Part shown: piece by piece, positions 34,973 through 46,794 of the stretch | Numbering within the stretch: the first letter of the stretch is position 1 | Layout of the letters: every line of letters begins with the position of its first letter | NCBI RefSeq assembly: GCF_021864535.1 | Contig: NZ_JAKJIC010000016.1 | Location: forward strand, 1 to 64,000 | DNA from: Oryzibacter oryziterrae | Lineage (GTDB): Bacteria; Pseudomonadota; Alphaproteobacteria; Rhizobiales; Pleomorphomonadaceae | DNA: 64,000 nucleotides | Direction: 5' to 3' | Position numbers and translations under genes: made by a program | The notes under the pieces: generated by a model | Databases searched by the model: none | Seen by the model: the letters and a program-made list of their open reading frames with translations, nothing else | What the model was told of the DNA's origin: nothing

Positions 34973-36409
34973 ATGCAGCCAACACTGGTCTGGTTTCGCA
35001 ACGACCTTCGGGTCACCGACAACTCAGCCTTGTCGCAAGCGGTCAGCGAGAACCGTCCTGTCATCGCGCTTTATGTCCTGGAGCGCTCCCCGAATCGCCG
35101 ACCGCTTGGCGGGGCGACACGCTGGTGGCTGCATCACAGTCTCGTGGCCCTCTCTCAGGATCTGGCGCCCCTCGGCATCCCCTTGATGTTGCGCGAAGGG
35201 GACGCGGAAGCCGTTGTCACAGATGTCGTCAGGGCGGAAAACGTTGGCTCGGTGCACTGGAACCGGCGCTATGATGGTCCGGGCAAGGCGACGGACGCCG
35301 CACTCAAGCAGGCCCTGCGTATGGCTGGTGTCAGCGTATCGAGCCATGCCGGCTCGCTGCTCGCCGAACCGTGGACCGTCAAGACGAAGACGGGCGACGG
35401 CTTCCGGGTGTTCACGCCCTTCTGGCGCGCGCTGTCCGCTCGATTGCCGGACGCAGGCACTCCCCTGCCCCGGCCGAAGCCGGTGGCGGCGACGATCGTG
35501 GCGCGTCTTGATGAGATTGAGAAACTCAACCTCCTTCCGCGAGCGCCGGACTGGTCGGATGGTCTGGCTGAGGCGTGGAAGCCAGGCGAAGCGGCGGCGC
35601 GCCAACGTCTCGATGCGTTCATTGGCGGCGCGTTGCGCCAATATGCCGAAGAGCGTGACTTTCCAGCGGCGGCGCGAACATCGGGTCTCTCACCACATTT
35701 GCGGTTCGGCGAAATAAGCCCACTGCAGATCTATACGGCGGTCACCCAGGCGGCGGACAGCAGCGAAGCCTTGCGCGCCGGCGCAGACAAGTTTCTCGCC
35801 GAACTGGGCTGGCGGGACTTTTGCTGGCATTTGCTGCATTTCAATCCGGACCTCGCGACGCGCAACTTCCAACCCCGTTTCGACGGCTTTCCCTGGGGCG
35901 AAGCGGATCCGGTGCTGCTGAAGGCCTGGCAGCGCGGACAGACGGGCTATCCCATTGTTGACGCCGGCATGCGCGAGCTCTGGTGGACGGGCAGCATGCA
36001 CAATCGCGTGCGAATGATCGTCGCGAGCTTCCTGTCAAAGCACCTGCTCATCGATTGGCGGCAAGGCGAAAGCTGGTTCTGGGATACGCTGGTGGACGCC
36101 GACGAGGCCTCCAATCCGGCAAGCTGGCAATGGGTTGCCGGATGTGGGGCGGATGCCGCGCCCTATTTCCGCATCTTCAATCCCATCCTGCAGAGCCGGA
36201 AATTTGATCCGGACGGGCGATACATCCGCCACTGGGTGCCCGAACTTGAGAGCCTTGGAAATGAGGAAATCCACTGGCCACACGAGGGGCGCGGACGGCT
36301 GGTCACATCAACGACGCCCTACCCTGCGCCGCTGGTTGATCATGACAGAGCCCGACAACGCGCGCTCGCGGCCTTCGAGCGGATCAAGTCCGGCGCAGGC
36401 GACGCGTAG
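34973..36409 (+). CDS. phrB: Deoxyribodipyrimidine photolyase
   Basis: 478 residues of the cryptochrome/photolyase family, probably a CPD photolyase that uses light and FAD to split pyrimidine dimers. N-terminal antenna domain starts TLVWFRNDLRVTDNS. C-terminal FAD domain is full: TSGLSPHLRFGEISP, WRDFCWHLL, DAGMRELWWTGSMHNRVRMI, and FSKHL-like FLSKHLLIDWRQGE, then NPASWQWVAGCGADAAPYFR, with the conserved Trp residues. The start at 34973 has GGAG six bases upstream. Monocistronic. Confidence 0.95.
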   Translation: MQPTLVWFRNDLRVTDNSALSQAVSENRPVIALYVLERSPNRRPLGGATRWWLHHSLVALSQDLAPLGIPLMLREGDAEAVVTDVVRAENVGSVHWNRRYDGPGKATDAALKQALRMAGVSVSSHAGSLLAEPWTVKTKTGDGFRVFTPFWRALSARLPDAGTPLPRPKPVAATIVARLDEIEKLNLLPRAPDWSDGLAEAWKPGEAAARQRLDAFIGGALRQYAEERDFPAAARTSGLSPHLRFGEISPLQIYTAVTQAADSSEALRAGADKFLAELGWRDFCWHLLHFNPDLATRNFQPRFDGFPWGEADPVLLKAWQRGQTGYPIVDAGMRELWWTGSMHNRVRMIVASFLSKHLLIDWRQGESWFWDTLVDADEASNPASWQWVAGCGADAAPYFRIFNPILQSRKFDPDGRYIRHWVPELESLGNEEIHWPHEGRGRLVTSTTPYPAPLVDHDRARQRALAAFERIKSGAGDA

Positions 36410-36487
36410 AGACAGCATAAATTCGCCAAAATGTGGTGTGTGGGCGGGCGACAAAGCGGGTTGCATCGGCTATAGACGTGTTCAGCC

Positions 36488-37636
36488 ATGTCTATGATTA
36501 CTTCGACCCCCGCCCTCGCAGATGCCTGCGCCCACCTCGCCCGCTTTGACTTCGTCACCGTCGATACGGAGTTTCTCCGCGAAACGACCTTCTGGCCGAA
36601 GCTGTGCGTCATTCAACTCGCAAGTCCCGAGAGGGTCTTTGTCGTCGATGCCTTGGCCGACGGCCTGGATTTGACACCCTTCTTCGACTTGATGCGCAAT
36701 GAGGCCGTGATCAAGGTGTTCCATGCCGCACGGCAAGACATCGAGATCATCTGGCATCTGGGCGGCTTCGTGCCACAGCGCGTGTTCGATACGCAGGTGG
36801 CCGCCATGGTCTGCGGCTTCGGCGATTCGATCTCCTATGATCAGCTGGTCGCGCGGGTGACCGGGGTCTCGCTCGACAAGTCGCACCGCTTCACCGATTG
36901 GTCGCGCCGCCCGCTCAGCCAGAGCCAGCTCGACTATGCGGAAGCGGACGTCACGCATCTGCGCGATGTCTATCGTCACCTCAGCGACACCCTCGCCGCA
37001 CGCGGTCGTTCGGACTGGGTGAACGAGGAGATGAGCGTTCTGACCTCCGAGAGTACCTATCGCACTGAACCGGAAGATGCCTGGCAGCGCCTGCGCATGC
37101 GGGTGAAGAAGCCTCGGGAGCTGGTGATCCTCAAGGAGGTTGCTGCCTGGCGCGAACGCGAGGCGCAGGGACGCGACGTGCCGCGCTCGCGCGTGCTGAA
37201 GGACGACTCGCTGTTCGAGATCGCGACGCAGGGGCCGACGACCGTCGAGGCGCTCGGCCAGCTGCGGACGATTCCCAAGGGATGGGAACGCTCGCGTGCC
37301 GGCGAGGAAATCATTGCCGCGGTGAAGCGCGGTATCGCCGTGCCCAAGGAAGAGTGGCCGAAGCTGCCCAAGGGCCGCCAGGTGCCCGAAGGGACCGGCG
37401 CAGCGGTTGACCTGATGAAGGTGCTGCTCAAGCTCGTCTCGGAGAACGAGGGCGTTGCCTCCAAGGTGATCGCCACCGTCGACGATCTCGAAGACATTGC
37501 CGCGTCGGACAATGCGGACGTTCCGGCCTTGCACGGCTGGCGCCGCGAGATGTTCGGCGAACTCGCCCTAAAGCTCAAGCGCGGTCAGTTGGCCCTGAGC
37601 TTTGACGGCAAGAAAGTGGTCGCCATCGAACAGTAA
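36488..37636 (+). CDS. rnd: Ribonuclease D
   Basis: 382 residues. A 3'-5' exoribonuclease of the DEDD family that trims tRNA precursors. DEDD residues appear as [28 protein letters not shown], and [15 protein letters not shown]. The HRDC domain follows (~205-290; [22 protein letters not shown]). Full length. It converges with ppx, whose stop is 10 bp away. Confidence 0.96.
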   Translation: MSMITSTPALADACAHLARFDFVTVDTEFLRETTFWPKLCVIQLASPERVFVVDALADGLDLTPFFDLMRNEAVIKVFHAARQDIEIIWHLGGFVPQRVFDTQVAAMVCGFGDSISYDQLVARVTGVSLDKSHRFTDWSRRPLSQSQLDYAEADVTHLRDVYRHLSDTLAARGRSDWVNEEMSVLTSESTYRTEPEDAWQRLRMRVKKPRELVILKEVAAWREREAQGRDVPRSRVLKDDSLFEIATQGPTTVEALGQLRTIPKGWERSRAGEEIIAAVKRGIAVPKEEWPKLPKGRQVPEGTGAAVDLMKVLLKLVSENEGVASKVIATVDDLEDIAASDNADVPALHGWRREMFGELALKLKRGQLALSFDGKKVVAIEQ

Positions 37637-37646
37637 GTGGCGGGGA

Positions 37647-39221
37647 TTACCCCACCACTCTGATCACGGCGTCCCTCAGGCCGCCGACCTTGGCGAGCTG
37701 CACCAGCCGTTTGGAGAGGCGTTCGCCCACGAGATCGCCGAGGTTCGTCGGCAGTTCCAGAACCAGGCAATCGCCCTCGGCGTAGATCCGCGTCCGGGGG
37801 ATGACCCCATGCATGGCCGCCGATACAAGATAGGCGACGCGCAGCACCGCACCGAGAATGCGGGCCCGCTCCTTGAGGCGCGTTGACGCCAGTTCGCGAA
37901 TTCGCGGGCTGACGGCATCGTCGACAAGGCCGACATGCCGATAGAAGACTGCCAGCGCCAGATAGGCACGCCCAGGATGATCGACACCGACGAAGGCGGC
38001 GTTGGCAAGAATGCCGAGGCTCTGCTCGCCGCGATAGTCGGGATGGGCGCGCCAGCCGATATCCGACACAAGACAGCCCGCAGCCCGAAGGCGCTGCTCG
38101 TCCGGCGTCTCGTCGATACCGAGAGCAGCGAAGGCGGCGGCAGACCAGGGAATCAGCTCTTCCGCGTGGCGGGGCGAGCGCGAGCGAACGAGATTGAGTT
38201 CGCGACAGGCTTCGAGCAGCGGATCGCGGGCGCGTTCCTCCTCGCTGAGGTGCTCATAAAGGTAGCCCTCGCGCACGCCAAGGGCGGAGATCACCACATG
38301 AGCCGGACGAATGGCGCGGATAACCTGCTCCATGACCAATGCGCCGTAGGGCAACAACCCACGCCGTGACTTCGAGACCACGTCGATCTGGTCGATCGTC
38401 TCAAGGTCACGCCGGGCGATGATGCGGGCAAACTCGAGGGCCTCTTCCGCCGGGATGGTGTAGCCGTGCATCACGTGCAGCGGATAACCGGTCTCGAACA
38501 TGTGCAGATGGGCCAGAGAACGCCAGGTGCCGCCGACGGCATAGAATGGCAAGCCGGCGCAAGGCATCTGTTGCGCCGCAGCTTCAAGGGCCTCGGCGAC
38601 GATCTTTTCCGCCTTGCGAATGGAGCCCTCGGCCGCTTCCGACAGGCGCAACCCGCCAATGGGAAAGGTGCGGCCAACGCCGATGGCGCCATTTTCGATG
38701 CGGACGAGTTCCAGACTGCCACCGCCGAGATCACCGACGATGCCGTTGGCTTCATTGACGCCCGATCGTACGCCCATGGCCGACAGGCGCGCTTCGTCGG
38801 CGCCGGACAGGAGGTTGACCTTGACGCCGCAGATATCCTCGACGGCCTTCAGGAACTCCTGCCCATTGCTGGCATCGCGGGAGGCGGCTGTCGCCAGGAT
38901 ATAGGTCGCGACAGATTGGCTCTGGTCGGCCAGCATCTTGAAGCGGCGGATGGCGGCCAGCGCCTGCTCGACGGACTCGGCTTCCATGCGGCCGGTCGCC
39001 GCCAAGCCTTTGCCCAGGCCAGCCAGGATCTTTTCATTGAAGAGCATCGTCGGTGCGCGGGTCTGGCGTTCGTAGATCACCAGGCGCACCGAGTTGGAGC
39101 CGATATCAATGATGGAGACAGGCCCGTAGCCCTTCAGGCGGCCTGGTGCCTCACACCGGCAAAGAGCGCTTTCTGCGTCCGGAGAGTGACTTTGGTGCGT
39201 CTTTTTCAAGCGAATGCCCAC
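37647..39221 (-). CDS. ppx: Exopolyphosphatase (Ppx/GppA family)
   Basis: 524 residues. Releases phosphate from polyphosphate or hydrolyses pppGpp. Acetate-kinase-like fold: [16 protein letters not shown] for the N-terminal phosphate loop, [18 protein letters not shown] for the second, and [16 protein letters not shown]; a helical C-terminal domain of the Ppx type follows. The start is a GTG at 39221, inside the end of ppk; an internal start nearer the [11 protein letters not shown] core is also possible. The pairing with ppk, overlapping by 71 bp, is classic. Confidence 0.94.
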   Translation of the reverse strand: MGIRLKKTHQSHSPDAESALCRCEAPGRLKGYGPVSIIDIGSNSVRLVIYERQTRAPTMLFNEKILAGLGKGLAATGRMEAESVEQALAAIRRFKMLADQSQSVATYILATAASRDASNGQEFLKAVEDICGVKVNLLSGADEARLSAMGVRSGVNEANGIVGDLGGGSLELVRIENGAIGVGRTFPIGGLRLSEAAEGSIRKAEKIVAEALEAAAQQMPCAGLPFYAVGGTWRSLAHLHMFETGYPLHVMHGYTIPAEEALEFARIIARRDLETIDQIDVVSKSRRGLLPYGALVMEQVIRAIRPAHVVISALGVREGYLYEHLSEEERARDPLLEACRELNLVRSRSPRHAEELIPWSAAAFAALGIDETPDEQRLRAAGCLVSDIGWRAHPDYRGEQSLGILANAAFVGVDHPGRAYLALAVFYRHVGLVDDAVSPRIRELASTRLKERARILGAVLRVAYLVSAAMHGVIPRTRIYAEGDCLVLELPTNLGDLVGERLSKRLVQLAKVGGLRDAVIRVVG

Positions 39222-41367
39222 GTCCCGAAAGTGAGGGGTTAGTCATGAAGTACTGATGCACATTGAACAGCTCGTCCCCCGCCTCGGGCACGATGCGCTC
39301 ATGCGTTCCATCCGACAACAGGCGCCAGCTCTGCATGTTGTCGCGGAAATTCGCCACCATGATCTGATCCACCACCTGCGCGTGGACCGTCTCGGTCATC
39401 AACGGCACCAGAATCTCGACTCGTCGATCGAGATTGCGCGGCATCAGATCAGCAGAGCCGATGTAGACCTTCGCCTTGGGGTGTGGCAAGCCATGCCCGT
39501 TGCCGAAGCAGAAGATGCGGCTGTGCTCAAGGAAGCGGCCGACGATCGACTTCACGCGGATATTGTCGGAGAAACCCTGGATTTGCGGGCGCAGGCAACA
39601 GATGCCACGCACCACGATATCGATGGAAACGCCGGCCATGCTTGCCCGGTAGAGCGAATCGATGATCTGGGCATCCACAAGAGAATTCATCTTGAACCAG
39701 ATCTGCGCGGGGCGACCGGCCTGCGCATGAGCGATTTCACCCTCGATGCCGTCGAGGATGGTCTTGCGCAAGGTCAGGGGGCTCATGGCCAGCGCGTTCA
39801 ACGATTGCGGCTCGGCATAGCCGGTGATGAAGTTGAACACGCGCGCCACGTCCTGCGCGATGGTGTTGTTGGCCGTGAAATAGCTGAGGTCGGTATAGAT
39901 CTTGGCAGTGATCGGGTGATAGTTGCCCGTGCCCAGATGACAGTAGGTCGTAAGACTCTGCCCTTCGCGACGAACGACCATGCTGAGCTTGGCGTGGGTC
40001 TTCAGTTCAAAGAAGCCGAAGACGACCTGGACGCCGGCCCTTTCGAGGTCGCGCGCCCAGCGGATGTTGGCCTCTTCGTCGAAACGCGCCTTGAGCTCGA
40101 CGAGCGCCGTCACCGACTTGCCAGCCTCGGCGGCTTCGATGAGCGCCCGGACGATCGGGCTGTCGTAGGACGTCCGATACAGGGTCTGCTTGATGGCCAC
40201 CACGTCAGGGTCGAGCGCCGCCTGATGCAGGAACTGCACCACCACGTCGAAGCTTTCATAGGGGTGATGGACCACCAGATCCTTCTGGCGGATGGCGGCG
40301 AAGCAGTCGCCGCCGTGTTCCTTGATACGCTCCGGATAGCGGGGGGCGTAGGGGATGAACTTCAGGTCAGGACGGTCGAGGCCGACAAGCTGGCTGAGTT
40401 CGTTGATCGCGAGCGCACCGTCCAGCAAGTGCACTTCGTCGGGCGTACAGCCGAGGGAGTTGGCGACGAAGTTGCGCAGCGAACCCGGCGTCGAGCTTTC
40501 GAACTCAAGGCGAATCACCGAGCCGCGGCGGCGACGCTTCAGTGCCGTTTCGAAGAGGCGGACCAGATCCTCGGCTTCTTCTTCAACTTCAAGGTCGCTG
40601 TCGCGGATGATGCGGAAGGCGCCCTGACCACGCACGGTATAGCCGGGGAACAACCGGCCGATGAACATGGTGATCAGCTGCTCCATCATGACGAAGCGCG
40701 CGACACCGGCCTGGCCCGGCAGCTCGGGCAGGCGGACGAAACGCTCGATCTTGGCGGCCATGCGAATGAGCGCCACCATGGAGACCTTGCCCGTCATCTT
40801 CACCAGATCAAGGGCGATGGTGAAGCCCAGGTTCGGGATGAAGGGGAAGGGATGGGCCGGGTCGACGGCCAGCGGCGTCAACACCGGGAAGATGGAGGAG
40901 AGGAAATAGTCCTCGAGCCAGGCTTCTTCCGACGGCTCCAGCTGGTCGGGGTTGACGAGGACGATGCCGACCTTCTCGATTTCCTTGCGCAGCGTCACCC
41001 AGCGGGCTTGCTGGGCGGCGGCAAGACTGGCGGCGGCGGCCGAAATCTTCACCAGCTGTTCGGAGGGTGTCAGACCATCGTCGGACAAGGTTGTGACGCG
41101 CTCGCGGATCTGCCCCTTGATGCCGGCAACGCGCACCATGAAGAACTCATCGAGGTTGTTGGCCGAGATCGACAAAAAGCGCAGACGCTCCAAGAGCGGA
41201 TGGTGCGGGTTCTCGGATTCCTCGAGGACGCGGCGATTGAAGCCGAGCCAGGAAACCTCGCGATTGATGAAGCGTGCGGGATCGTCGAACATCGGATGAT
41301 GTTCGATGGCGTGGGCGGTGGTCTGGGCGGCGGTCTGCTCAGTCTCGACGGCCGCAGTGTCGTTCAT
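39151..41367 (-). CDS. ppk: Polyphosphate kinase 1
   Basis: 738 residues. Polymerises ATP gamma-phosphate into polyphosphate. N domain begins [20 protein letters not shown]1/C2 catalytic domains contain [29 protein letters not shown] with the autophosphorylated His, HLGTGNYHP and [20 protein letters not shown]. The C-terminal ~35 residues ([14 protein letters not shown]...) are a basic tail beyond the family core. The start at 41367 has TGTGGA just before. Upstream of ppx, in one operon. Confidence 0.96.
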   Translation of the reverse strand: MNDTAAVETEQTAAQTTAHAIEHHPMFDDPARFINREVSWLGFNRRVLEESENPHHPLLERLRFLSISANNLDEFFMVRVAGIKGQIRERVTTLSDDGLTPSEQLVKISAAAASLAAAQQARWVTLRKEIEKVGIVLVNPDQLEPSEEAWLEDYFLSSIFPVLTPLAVDPAHPFPFIPNLGFTIALDLVKMTGKVSMVALIRMAAKIERFVRLPELPGQAGVARFVMMEQLITMFIGRLFPGYTVRGQGAFRIIRDSDLEVEEEAEDLVRLFETALKRRRRGSVIRLEFESSTPGSLRNFVANSLGCTPDEVHLLDGALAINELSQLVGLDRPDLKFIPYAPRYPERIKEHGGDCFAAIRQKDLVVHHPYESFDVVVQFLHQAALDPDVVAIKQTLYRTSYDSPIVRALIEAAEAGKSVTALVELKARFDEEANIRWARDLERAGVQVVFGFFELKTHAKLSMVVRREGQSLTTYCHLGTGNYHPITAKIYTDLSYFTANNTIAQDVARVFNFITGYAEPQSLNALAMSPLTLRKTILDGIEGEIAHAQAGRPAQIWFKMNSLVDAQIIDSLYRASMAGVSIDIVVRGICCLRPQIQGFSDNIRVKSIVGRFLEHSRIFCFGNGHGLPHPKAKVYIGSADLMPRNLDRRVEILVPLMTETVHAQVVDQIMVANFRDNMQSWRLLSDGTHERIVPEAGDELFNVHQYFMTNPSLSGRGHSLEKDAPKSLSGRRKRSLPV

Positions 41368-41491
41368 TTCCACAACGATCCCCTTGTCCTCTCGCACGGC
41401 GCCTTTGCGCCTCGAAGCTAACCGATACTATCGCCATTTCTTCTGCGTCACTATTGTGACAGTTCCACAAAATCACATTAGACGGCTTCGG

Positions 41492-42175
41492 TCATTCATC
41501 CTCAAAGGGATTGAGAACCTCCGCCGCAATGGCCCGCGTGATCTTGCGTCCACGCGCCAGGGATTCGCGATCCAGCGCGTCCACGAGCGTGCAGGCGGCT
41601 GCGAAGGATCGCTCCATGCGCAGCAGCAGATAGTCGAGCACGCCCGGATCCACCTCCAGCTGGCGGTCGGCCAGCAGCTTGACCATCACCTGCATCAGAA
41701 GTTCGTCATCGGGCGGGCCAAGGAAAGCGGGCTGGGCGGCGCGCAGACGGGAAATCAGATCGGGGAGCGACAGCCCCCAATCCTTGGGAATCGCGTGCGC
41801 CGTGATCAGCACCGACGCGCCGCGACCGCGTGCGGCGTTGAGGAGATGAAACAGCCCCTGTTCATCAAGCGCAGGATCATCCGCATCTTCCACCGCGACC
41901 GCACCACGAGAGACGAGGGCCATGGGGTCGGATCCCGCGAGATCGTGCGCGTCGATGATCTGCGCACCGCTCTTGGCGGCCCAGATGTTGACGAGATGGG
42001 TCTTGCCGGAGCCCTGCGGACCGATCAGCAGGACAACGGAAGCCGGCCAATCGGGCCATGCATCAATGAAGGCCGTGGCGTCGCGATTGGCCTCGCCCAC
42101 CAGGAAGTCGGCCCGGCCATATTGTGGCTCGTGCGGCATGGTGAGGGGAAGCTGCTTGGGTTTGGTCCTGCTCAT
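41492..42175 (-). CDS. hdaA: DnaA regulatory inactivator homologue HdaA
   Basis: 227 residues, DnaA-like AAA+ protein without DnaA's DNA-binding domain. P-loop GPQGSGKTHLVN near residue 52 and a Walker B-like VAVEDAD. Near the N-terminus KQLPLTM resembles the clamp-binding motif of Hda, by which it binds DnaN and promotes hydrolysis of DnaA-ATP after initiation. The order hdaA, AI-2E-type permease, phosphatidyltransferase, opposite purM-purN, is the usual one in this class. Overlaps the upstream permease gene by four bases. Confidence 0.93.
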   Translation of the reverse strand: MSRTKPKQLPLTMPHEPQYGRADFLVGEANRDATAFIDAWPDWPASVVLLIGPQGSGKTHLVNIWAAKSGAQIIDAHDLAGSDPMALVSRGAVAVEDADDPALDEQGLFHLLNAARGRGASVLITAHAIPKDWGLSLPDLISRLRAAQPAFLGPPDDELLMQVMVKLLADRQLEVDPGVLDYLLLRMERSFAAACTLVDALDRESLARGRKITRAIAAEVLNPFEDE

Positions 42176-43284
42176 GAAACCTCGTCACGCCGTTCGTAAT
42201 CCACTTCCAGCACCGGGTCGCCGGGAGGATGGCCGCGATAGAAAGAACTTGCTAGATACTTGCCGATGCCGAAGCGCACCAGCACGGCCATAGCCGCCGC
42301 GGCGGGAACCGCGACCAGCATGCCGACAAAGCCGAAGAGGTTGCCGAAGGCGAACAAGGCGAACATCAGCCACACCGGATGCAGCCCCACATGCGAGCCG
42401 ATGAACTTGGGCTGCAGGATGTTACCTTCAATGAACTGCCCCACGGCGAAGATGGCAATGATGATGGTGATCGAGGTGTAATCGGGCCAAAATTGCATGA
42501 CCGCGATACCGATCGCCAGCAAACCGCCGCCCATGGAGCCAACATAGGGGATGAAGCTGATCAGGCCGGCGAACAGACCGACCAACAGGCCGAACCGCAA
42601 GCCGGCGATCGACAGGGAGATCGCGTAGAACAGGCCGAGCAAGGTCGAGACGGTTACCTGACCACGGACGAAGTTGGACACACCATCATCCATTTCGCGC
42701 GCCAGGGCGCGAATGGTCTCCTGGTGATCGAGCGGCAGCCAGCTGTCGATCTTGCGGATCATGTGGTCCCAGTCGAGCAGCATGTAGAATGCGACCACCG
42801 GCGTCACCAACAGCAGCGAAGCAAGCCCCATGAGCGCCTGACCGCCGCTGAGCAGCGAGGTCAACAGACTTGATGCCCAGGACGCCCCGGATGACACCAT
42901 GTCACCCAGCGAACTCTTCACGTCCGCCGGCGAGACATGCAGCACCTTGAACAGCTTGCTGCCGGCCTGTGCCGTGACGAACTTCTGCAGGCGGTTGAAG
43001 ATATCCGGCAGGTGCGTGATCAGGCCGTAGAGCTGATCGCTCAAGACCGGCAGCATCAGAATCAGCAGCACCACGGCCGTGACGACGAAGACCGCGAGAA
43101 TGAACAGCGTCGCCAGCACACGGGACAAGCCCAGAGCTTCAAGGCGATCGGCCAGCGGGTCAAGCAGATAGGCCAGCGCCATGCCGGCAACGAAGGGCAG
43201 GAGAATCGAGGAAAACAGATACAGGAAAATGCAGAACAGGAGAGCGAAGCCCATCCAGAACAGCAACGTATTGCGCAGCTTCAC
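42172..43284 (-). CDS. AI-2E family transporter (PerM-like)
   Basis: 370 residues, about 7-8 hydrophobic helices, with the first pair near residues 8-45 and 55-90. The family-typical C-terminal run LIPYVGSMGGGLLAIGIAVMQ (here FIPYVGSMGGG) and FIEGNILQPKFIGSHVGLHP are present. Substrate is generally unknown; some relatives export AI-2 or act as Na+/H+ exchangers. It overlaps hdaA by ATGA, so it is part of the same operon with the upstream phosphatidyltransferase 37 bp away. Confidence 0.92.
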   Translation of the reverse strand: MKLRNTLLFWMGFALLFCIFLYLFSSILLPFVAGMALAYLLDPLADRLEALGLSRVLATLFILAVFVVTAVVLLILMLPVLSDQLYGLITHLPDIFNRLQKFVTAQAGSKLFKVLHVSPADVKSSLGDMVSSGASWASSLLTSLLSGGQALMGLASLLLVTPVVAFYMLLDWDHMIRKIDSWLPLDHQETIRALAREMDDGVSNFVRGQVTVSTLLGLFYAISLSIAGLRFGLLVGLFAGLISFIPYVGSMGGGLLAIGIAVMQFWPDYTSITIIIAIFAVGQFIEGNILQPKFIGSHVGLHPVWLMFALFAFGNLFGFVGMLVAVPAAAAMAVLVRFGIGKYLASSFYRGHPPGDPVLEVDYERRDEVS

Positions 43285-43320
43285 GGCAGCCCCTTGCTCC
43301 TCTTGCCCGATCGATCGCGG

Positions 43321-43854
43321 TCAGCCCTGCATGTAGCGCAGCCAGCCCTTGAGGTAGGCGGCAGCCGACAGCACCGTCAAGACCGCGACGAGCCAACCCA
43401 TGATATCCACAAACTGTTCAAGGCGCCACGCCAGCCCGAGATCACCAAGGGTAATGGCCGCATAGGCGATCTGTGCCGCGGTGTTGGCCTTGGAAATGGG
43501 GAGTGGCACGATCGGCACCGGCTTGTTGGCCCCCCAGGAGAGAATGACGCCACCGACGATCAGCACGTCGCGGCTGACCACCAGCACCGTCAGCCAGACT
43601 GGCACATGCCCTTCGACCGCCAGCACGACGAAGATGGACACGAGAAGGGCCTTGTCGGCCACGGGGTCGAGCAGACGCCCGAGTTCGCTGGCCTGCCCCG
43701 GCACGTGCCGGGCGATGGCGCCGTCGACGCCATCGGAGATGCCGGCGGCCAGGAACAGGCCGAATGCCCAGCCGAAACTTCCATCGATCAACAGAAGTAC
43801 GACCACTGGAACGGCGATCAGTCTGGCTATGGTGATGATGTTCGGAATGGTCAT
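43321..43854 (-). CDS. CDP-alcohol phosphatidyltransferase
   Basis: 177 residues, membrane enzyme with 4-5 hydrophobic helices. The CDP-alcohol signature is exact: DGVDGAIARHVPG, then LGRLLDPVADK (D-x2-D-G-x2-A-R-x8-G-x3-D-x3-D). It resembles CDP-diacylglycerol:glycerol-3-phosphate phosphatidyltransferase (PgsA), but related enzymes make other head groups. The start at 43854 has GGGAGG seven bases upstream. Divergent from purM. Confidence 0.92.
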   Translation of the reverse strand: MTIPNIITIARLIAVPVVVLLLIDGSFGWAFGLFLAAGISDGVDGAIARHVPGQASELGRLLDPVADKALLVSIFVVLAVEGHVPVWLTVLVVSRDVLIVGGVILSWGANKPVPIVPLPISKANTAAQIAYAAITLGDLGLAWRLEQFVDIMGWLVAVLTVLSAAAYLKGWLRYMQG

Positions 43855-44038
43855 GCAGCCTCCCAACCACAGCCCAACGTAGTGATTATGTGATCCCCCT
43901 TCGTCGGCTTTCCAAGTCCGGACAGTCTCTACTTGCGCATTTTCCCTCCGAAATCGGTGGAACGGTCAGTTTCCCCTTGTCATTTGCGTCCGTTTCGGCT
44001 TTCACCCACAGCAACAGCAATCGTGGCGGATTACTCCC

Positions 44039-45103
<1,065 letters not shown>

Positions 45104-45152
45104 GGACTGAGGCGGTGGGGGATCTCCCCTGCCCCGACAAGACGGACAGGCA

Positions 45153-45809
45153 ATGATGACCAAACTCCCGGTGGGCGTGCTGATTTCCGGTCGCGGCTCC
45201 AACATGGCGGCGCTGGTGGAAGCCTGCGAGGCGCCTGAGTTTCCGGCAAAGGTGGTCTGTGTCGTCGCCAACCGTCCGGATGCCAAGGGACTGGATTATG
45301 CCCGTGCCAAGGGGATCCCGGCCGTCCTGATCGACCACAAGGCTTATGGCTCCAAGGCCGAGTTCGAAACGGCGATGACGGCGGCACTTGAGGCAAATGG
45401 TGTCGGGTTTGTCTGCCTCGCCGGTTTCATGCGCATCCTGTCGCCGCAGTTCATCGAGCATTGGCGCGACCGGCTGATCAATATCCACCCCTCGCTGCTG
45501 CCGTCCTATCCGGGCCTGCACACCCATGAGCGGGCACTGGCCGATGGCGTGAAGCTCGCCGGTTGCACGGTGCATTTCGTGCGGGCGGAAATGGACGTCG
45601 GCCCGATCGTGGCGCAGGCGGCGGTGCCGGTGCTGACGGGTGATACACCCGACGATCTCGCCGCGCGCATTCTGACGGCAGAGCACAAGCTATACCCCGC
45701 TTGCCTCAGCATGATCGCCAAGGGTACGGCCAAGGTGGCTGACGAGCAGGTGGAGATCGCAGCGGAGGCCGTGGAGGCCGCGGCCCGGCTCTATTCGGCG
45801 GGCGTGTAA
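45153..45809 (+). CDS. purN: Phosphoribosylglycinamide formyltransferase
   Basis: 218 residues. Transfers formyl from 10-formyl-THF to GAR, so it consumes folate-bound C1. GVLISGRGSNMAALVEA for the nucleotide loop, LAGFMRILSP, INIHPSLLPSYPGLHTHERA (active-site Asn-x-His) and HFVRAEMDVGPIVAQA. The start is ATG at 45153 or 45156. A terminator follows. Confidence 0.96.
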   Translation: MMTKLPVGVLISGRGSNMAALVEACEAPEFPAKVVCVVANRPDAKGLDYARAKGIPAVLIDHKAYGSKAEFETAMTAALEANGVGFVCLAGFMRILSPQFIEHWRDRLINIHPSLLPSYPGLHTHERALADGVKLAGCTVHFVRAEMDVGPIVAQAAVPVLTGDTPDDLAARILTAEHKLYPACLSMIAKGTAKVADEQVEIAAEAVEAAARLYSAGV

Positions 45810-45863
45810 GCCGCAAGTCGCGGGCCTGCGATCAACAAACTGAAATTGATGACGGATTCAGAC

Positions 45864-45896
45864 CGGGGGCAGACGCGCCCGGTCCGGCCCCCGTTT
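45864..45896 (+). terminator. Terminator of purMN
   Basis: CGGGGGC (45864-45870) pairs with GCCCCCG (45887-45893) followed by TTT. Loop of 16 nt and short T-run, so of moderate strength. Confidence 0.55.
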
Positions 45897-45912
45897 GCCA
45901 TTCACTCGCCCT

Positions 45913-45973
45913 TGACAGCAAACCTTCCGGCCATTATTTAACCAATAAGCTAATTAACTGATAAGCTAATCAC
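45913..45973 (+). promoter_or_regulatory. Promoter and operator of the ArsR/SRPBCC pair
   Basis: TTGACA at 45913-45918 is a good -35; the -10 is poorly defined (TATTTA near 45936). Two near-identical direct repeats follow, AATAAGCTAATTA (45945-45957) and GATAAGCTAATCA (45961-45973), just before the ArsR start, a likely autorepressor site. Confidence 0.55.
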
Positions 45974-45974
45974 G

Positions 45975-46313
45975 ATGCAAACCGACACGCTTTCCGCCAC
46001 CTTCGCCGCCCTTGCCGATCCGACGCGTCGGGCCATCCTCGCGCGCCTCAGCGAGGGTGAGGCCAGCGTATCGGAGCTGGCCGAACCCTTTTCCATGAGC
46101 CTGCCGGGGATTTCCAAGCATCTGAAGGTTCTGGAATCGGCCGGTCTCATCAGCCGCAGCCGCAATGCGCAGTGGCGGCCGTGCAAGCTGGAAACAGAGC
46201 CACTCAAGGCCGTCGCGGGGTGGCTCGAAGGCTATCGCGCAATGTGGGAAGACAGGCTGGACCGGCTTGAAGCCTTCCTCAAACTCACCGACCCGAACGC
46301 CAGGGAGCACTGA
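45975..46313 (+). CDS. ArsR-family transcriptional regulator
   Basis: 112 residues. The family core is LADPTRRAILARLSEG, then VSELAEPFSMSLPGISKHLKVLESAGLI. No metal-binding Cys. This subfamily is nearly always followed by an SRPBCC/AHSA1 gene, as here (1 bp gap). It probably represses its own operon through the TAAGCTAAT repeats immediately upstream. Confidence 0.92.
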   Translation: MQTDTLSATFAALADPTRRAILARLSEGEASVSELAEPFSMSLPGISKHLKVLESAGLISRSRNAQWRPCKLETEPLKAVAGWLEGYRAMWEDRLDRLEAFLKLTDPNAREH

Positions 46314-46314
46314 C

Positions 46315-46794
46315 ATGCTGGACAAGTATCGCGACCACGCGCCGGCCGACAAGCCGATCATCGTCACATCGCGGATCATGGCGGCAACGGCGGAACGCAT
46401 CTTCGCCGCATACTCGGATGCCGAGACCATTGGCCTCTGGTGGGGGCCGGACGGCTTCCGCACCACCACAACCCGCAGGGACTTCAGGGTCGGCGGGGAA
46501 TGGCTCTACACCATGCACGGCCCCGACGGGACCGACTATCCCAACTATTCCGTCTTTCGGGAGATCGAGCCGAACAGCCGCATCGTCTACGATCACGGCA
46601 CCGCACCGGACCAGCCGTTCATGTTCACCGGCGCGATCCTGTTCGAGCCGGTCAGCAGCGGCACGAAGGTGACCATCCTGCTCACCTTCGCCGGAACCGA
46701 GTTGCGCGACGAAGTCGTGATGAAATATGGCGCCGTCGAGGGCGGTATCCAGCATCTGGCCCGCCTCGACAGCTACATCACAAGCCAGCCCTGA
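46315..46794 (+). CDS. SRPBCC (AHSA1-like) family protein
   Basis: 159 residues of the START/Bet v1-like fold: ERIFAAYSDAETIGLWWGPDG, then GGEWLYTMHGPDGTDYPN, and VTILLTFAGTE. These proteins bind hydrophobic ligands in a deep cavity; the ligand is unknown. Coupled to the ArsR gene. Its stop abuts that of the converging membrane protein gene with no base between. Confidence 0.9.
   Translation: MLDKYRDHAPADKPIIVTSRIMAATAERIFAAYSDAETIGLWWGPDGFRTTTTRRDFRVGGEWLYTMHGPDGTDYPNYSVFREIEPNSRIVYDHGTAPDQPFMFTGAILFEPVSSGTKVTILLTFAGTELRDEVVMKYGAVEGGIQHLARLDSYITSQP

Noticed and set aside
39256-41421. Forward open frame of ~720 codons opposite ppk
   Set aside because: ppk on the reverse strand is full length with known motifs.
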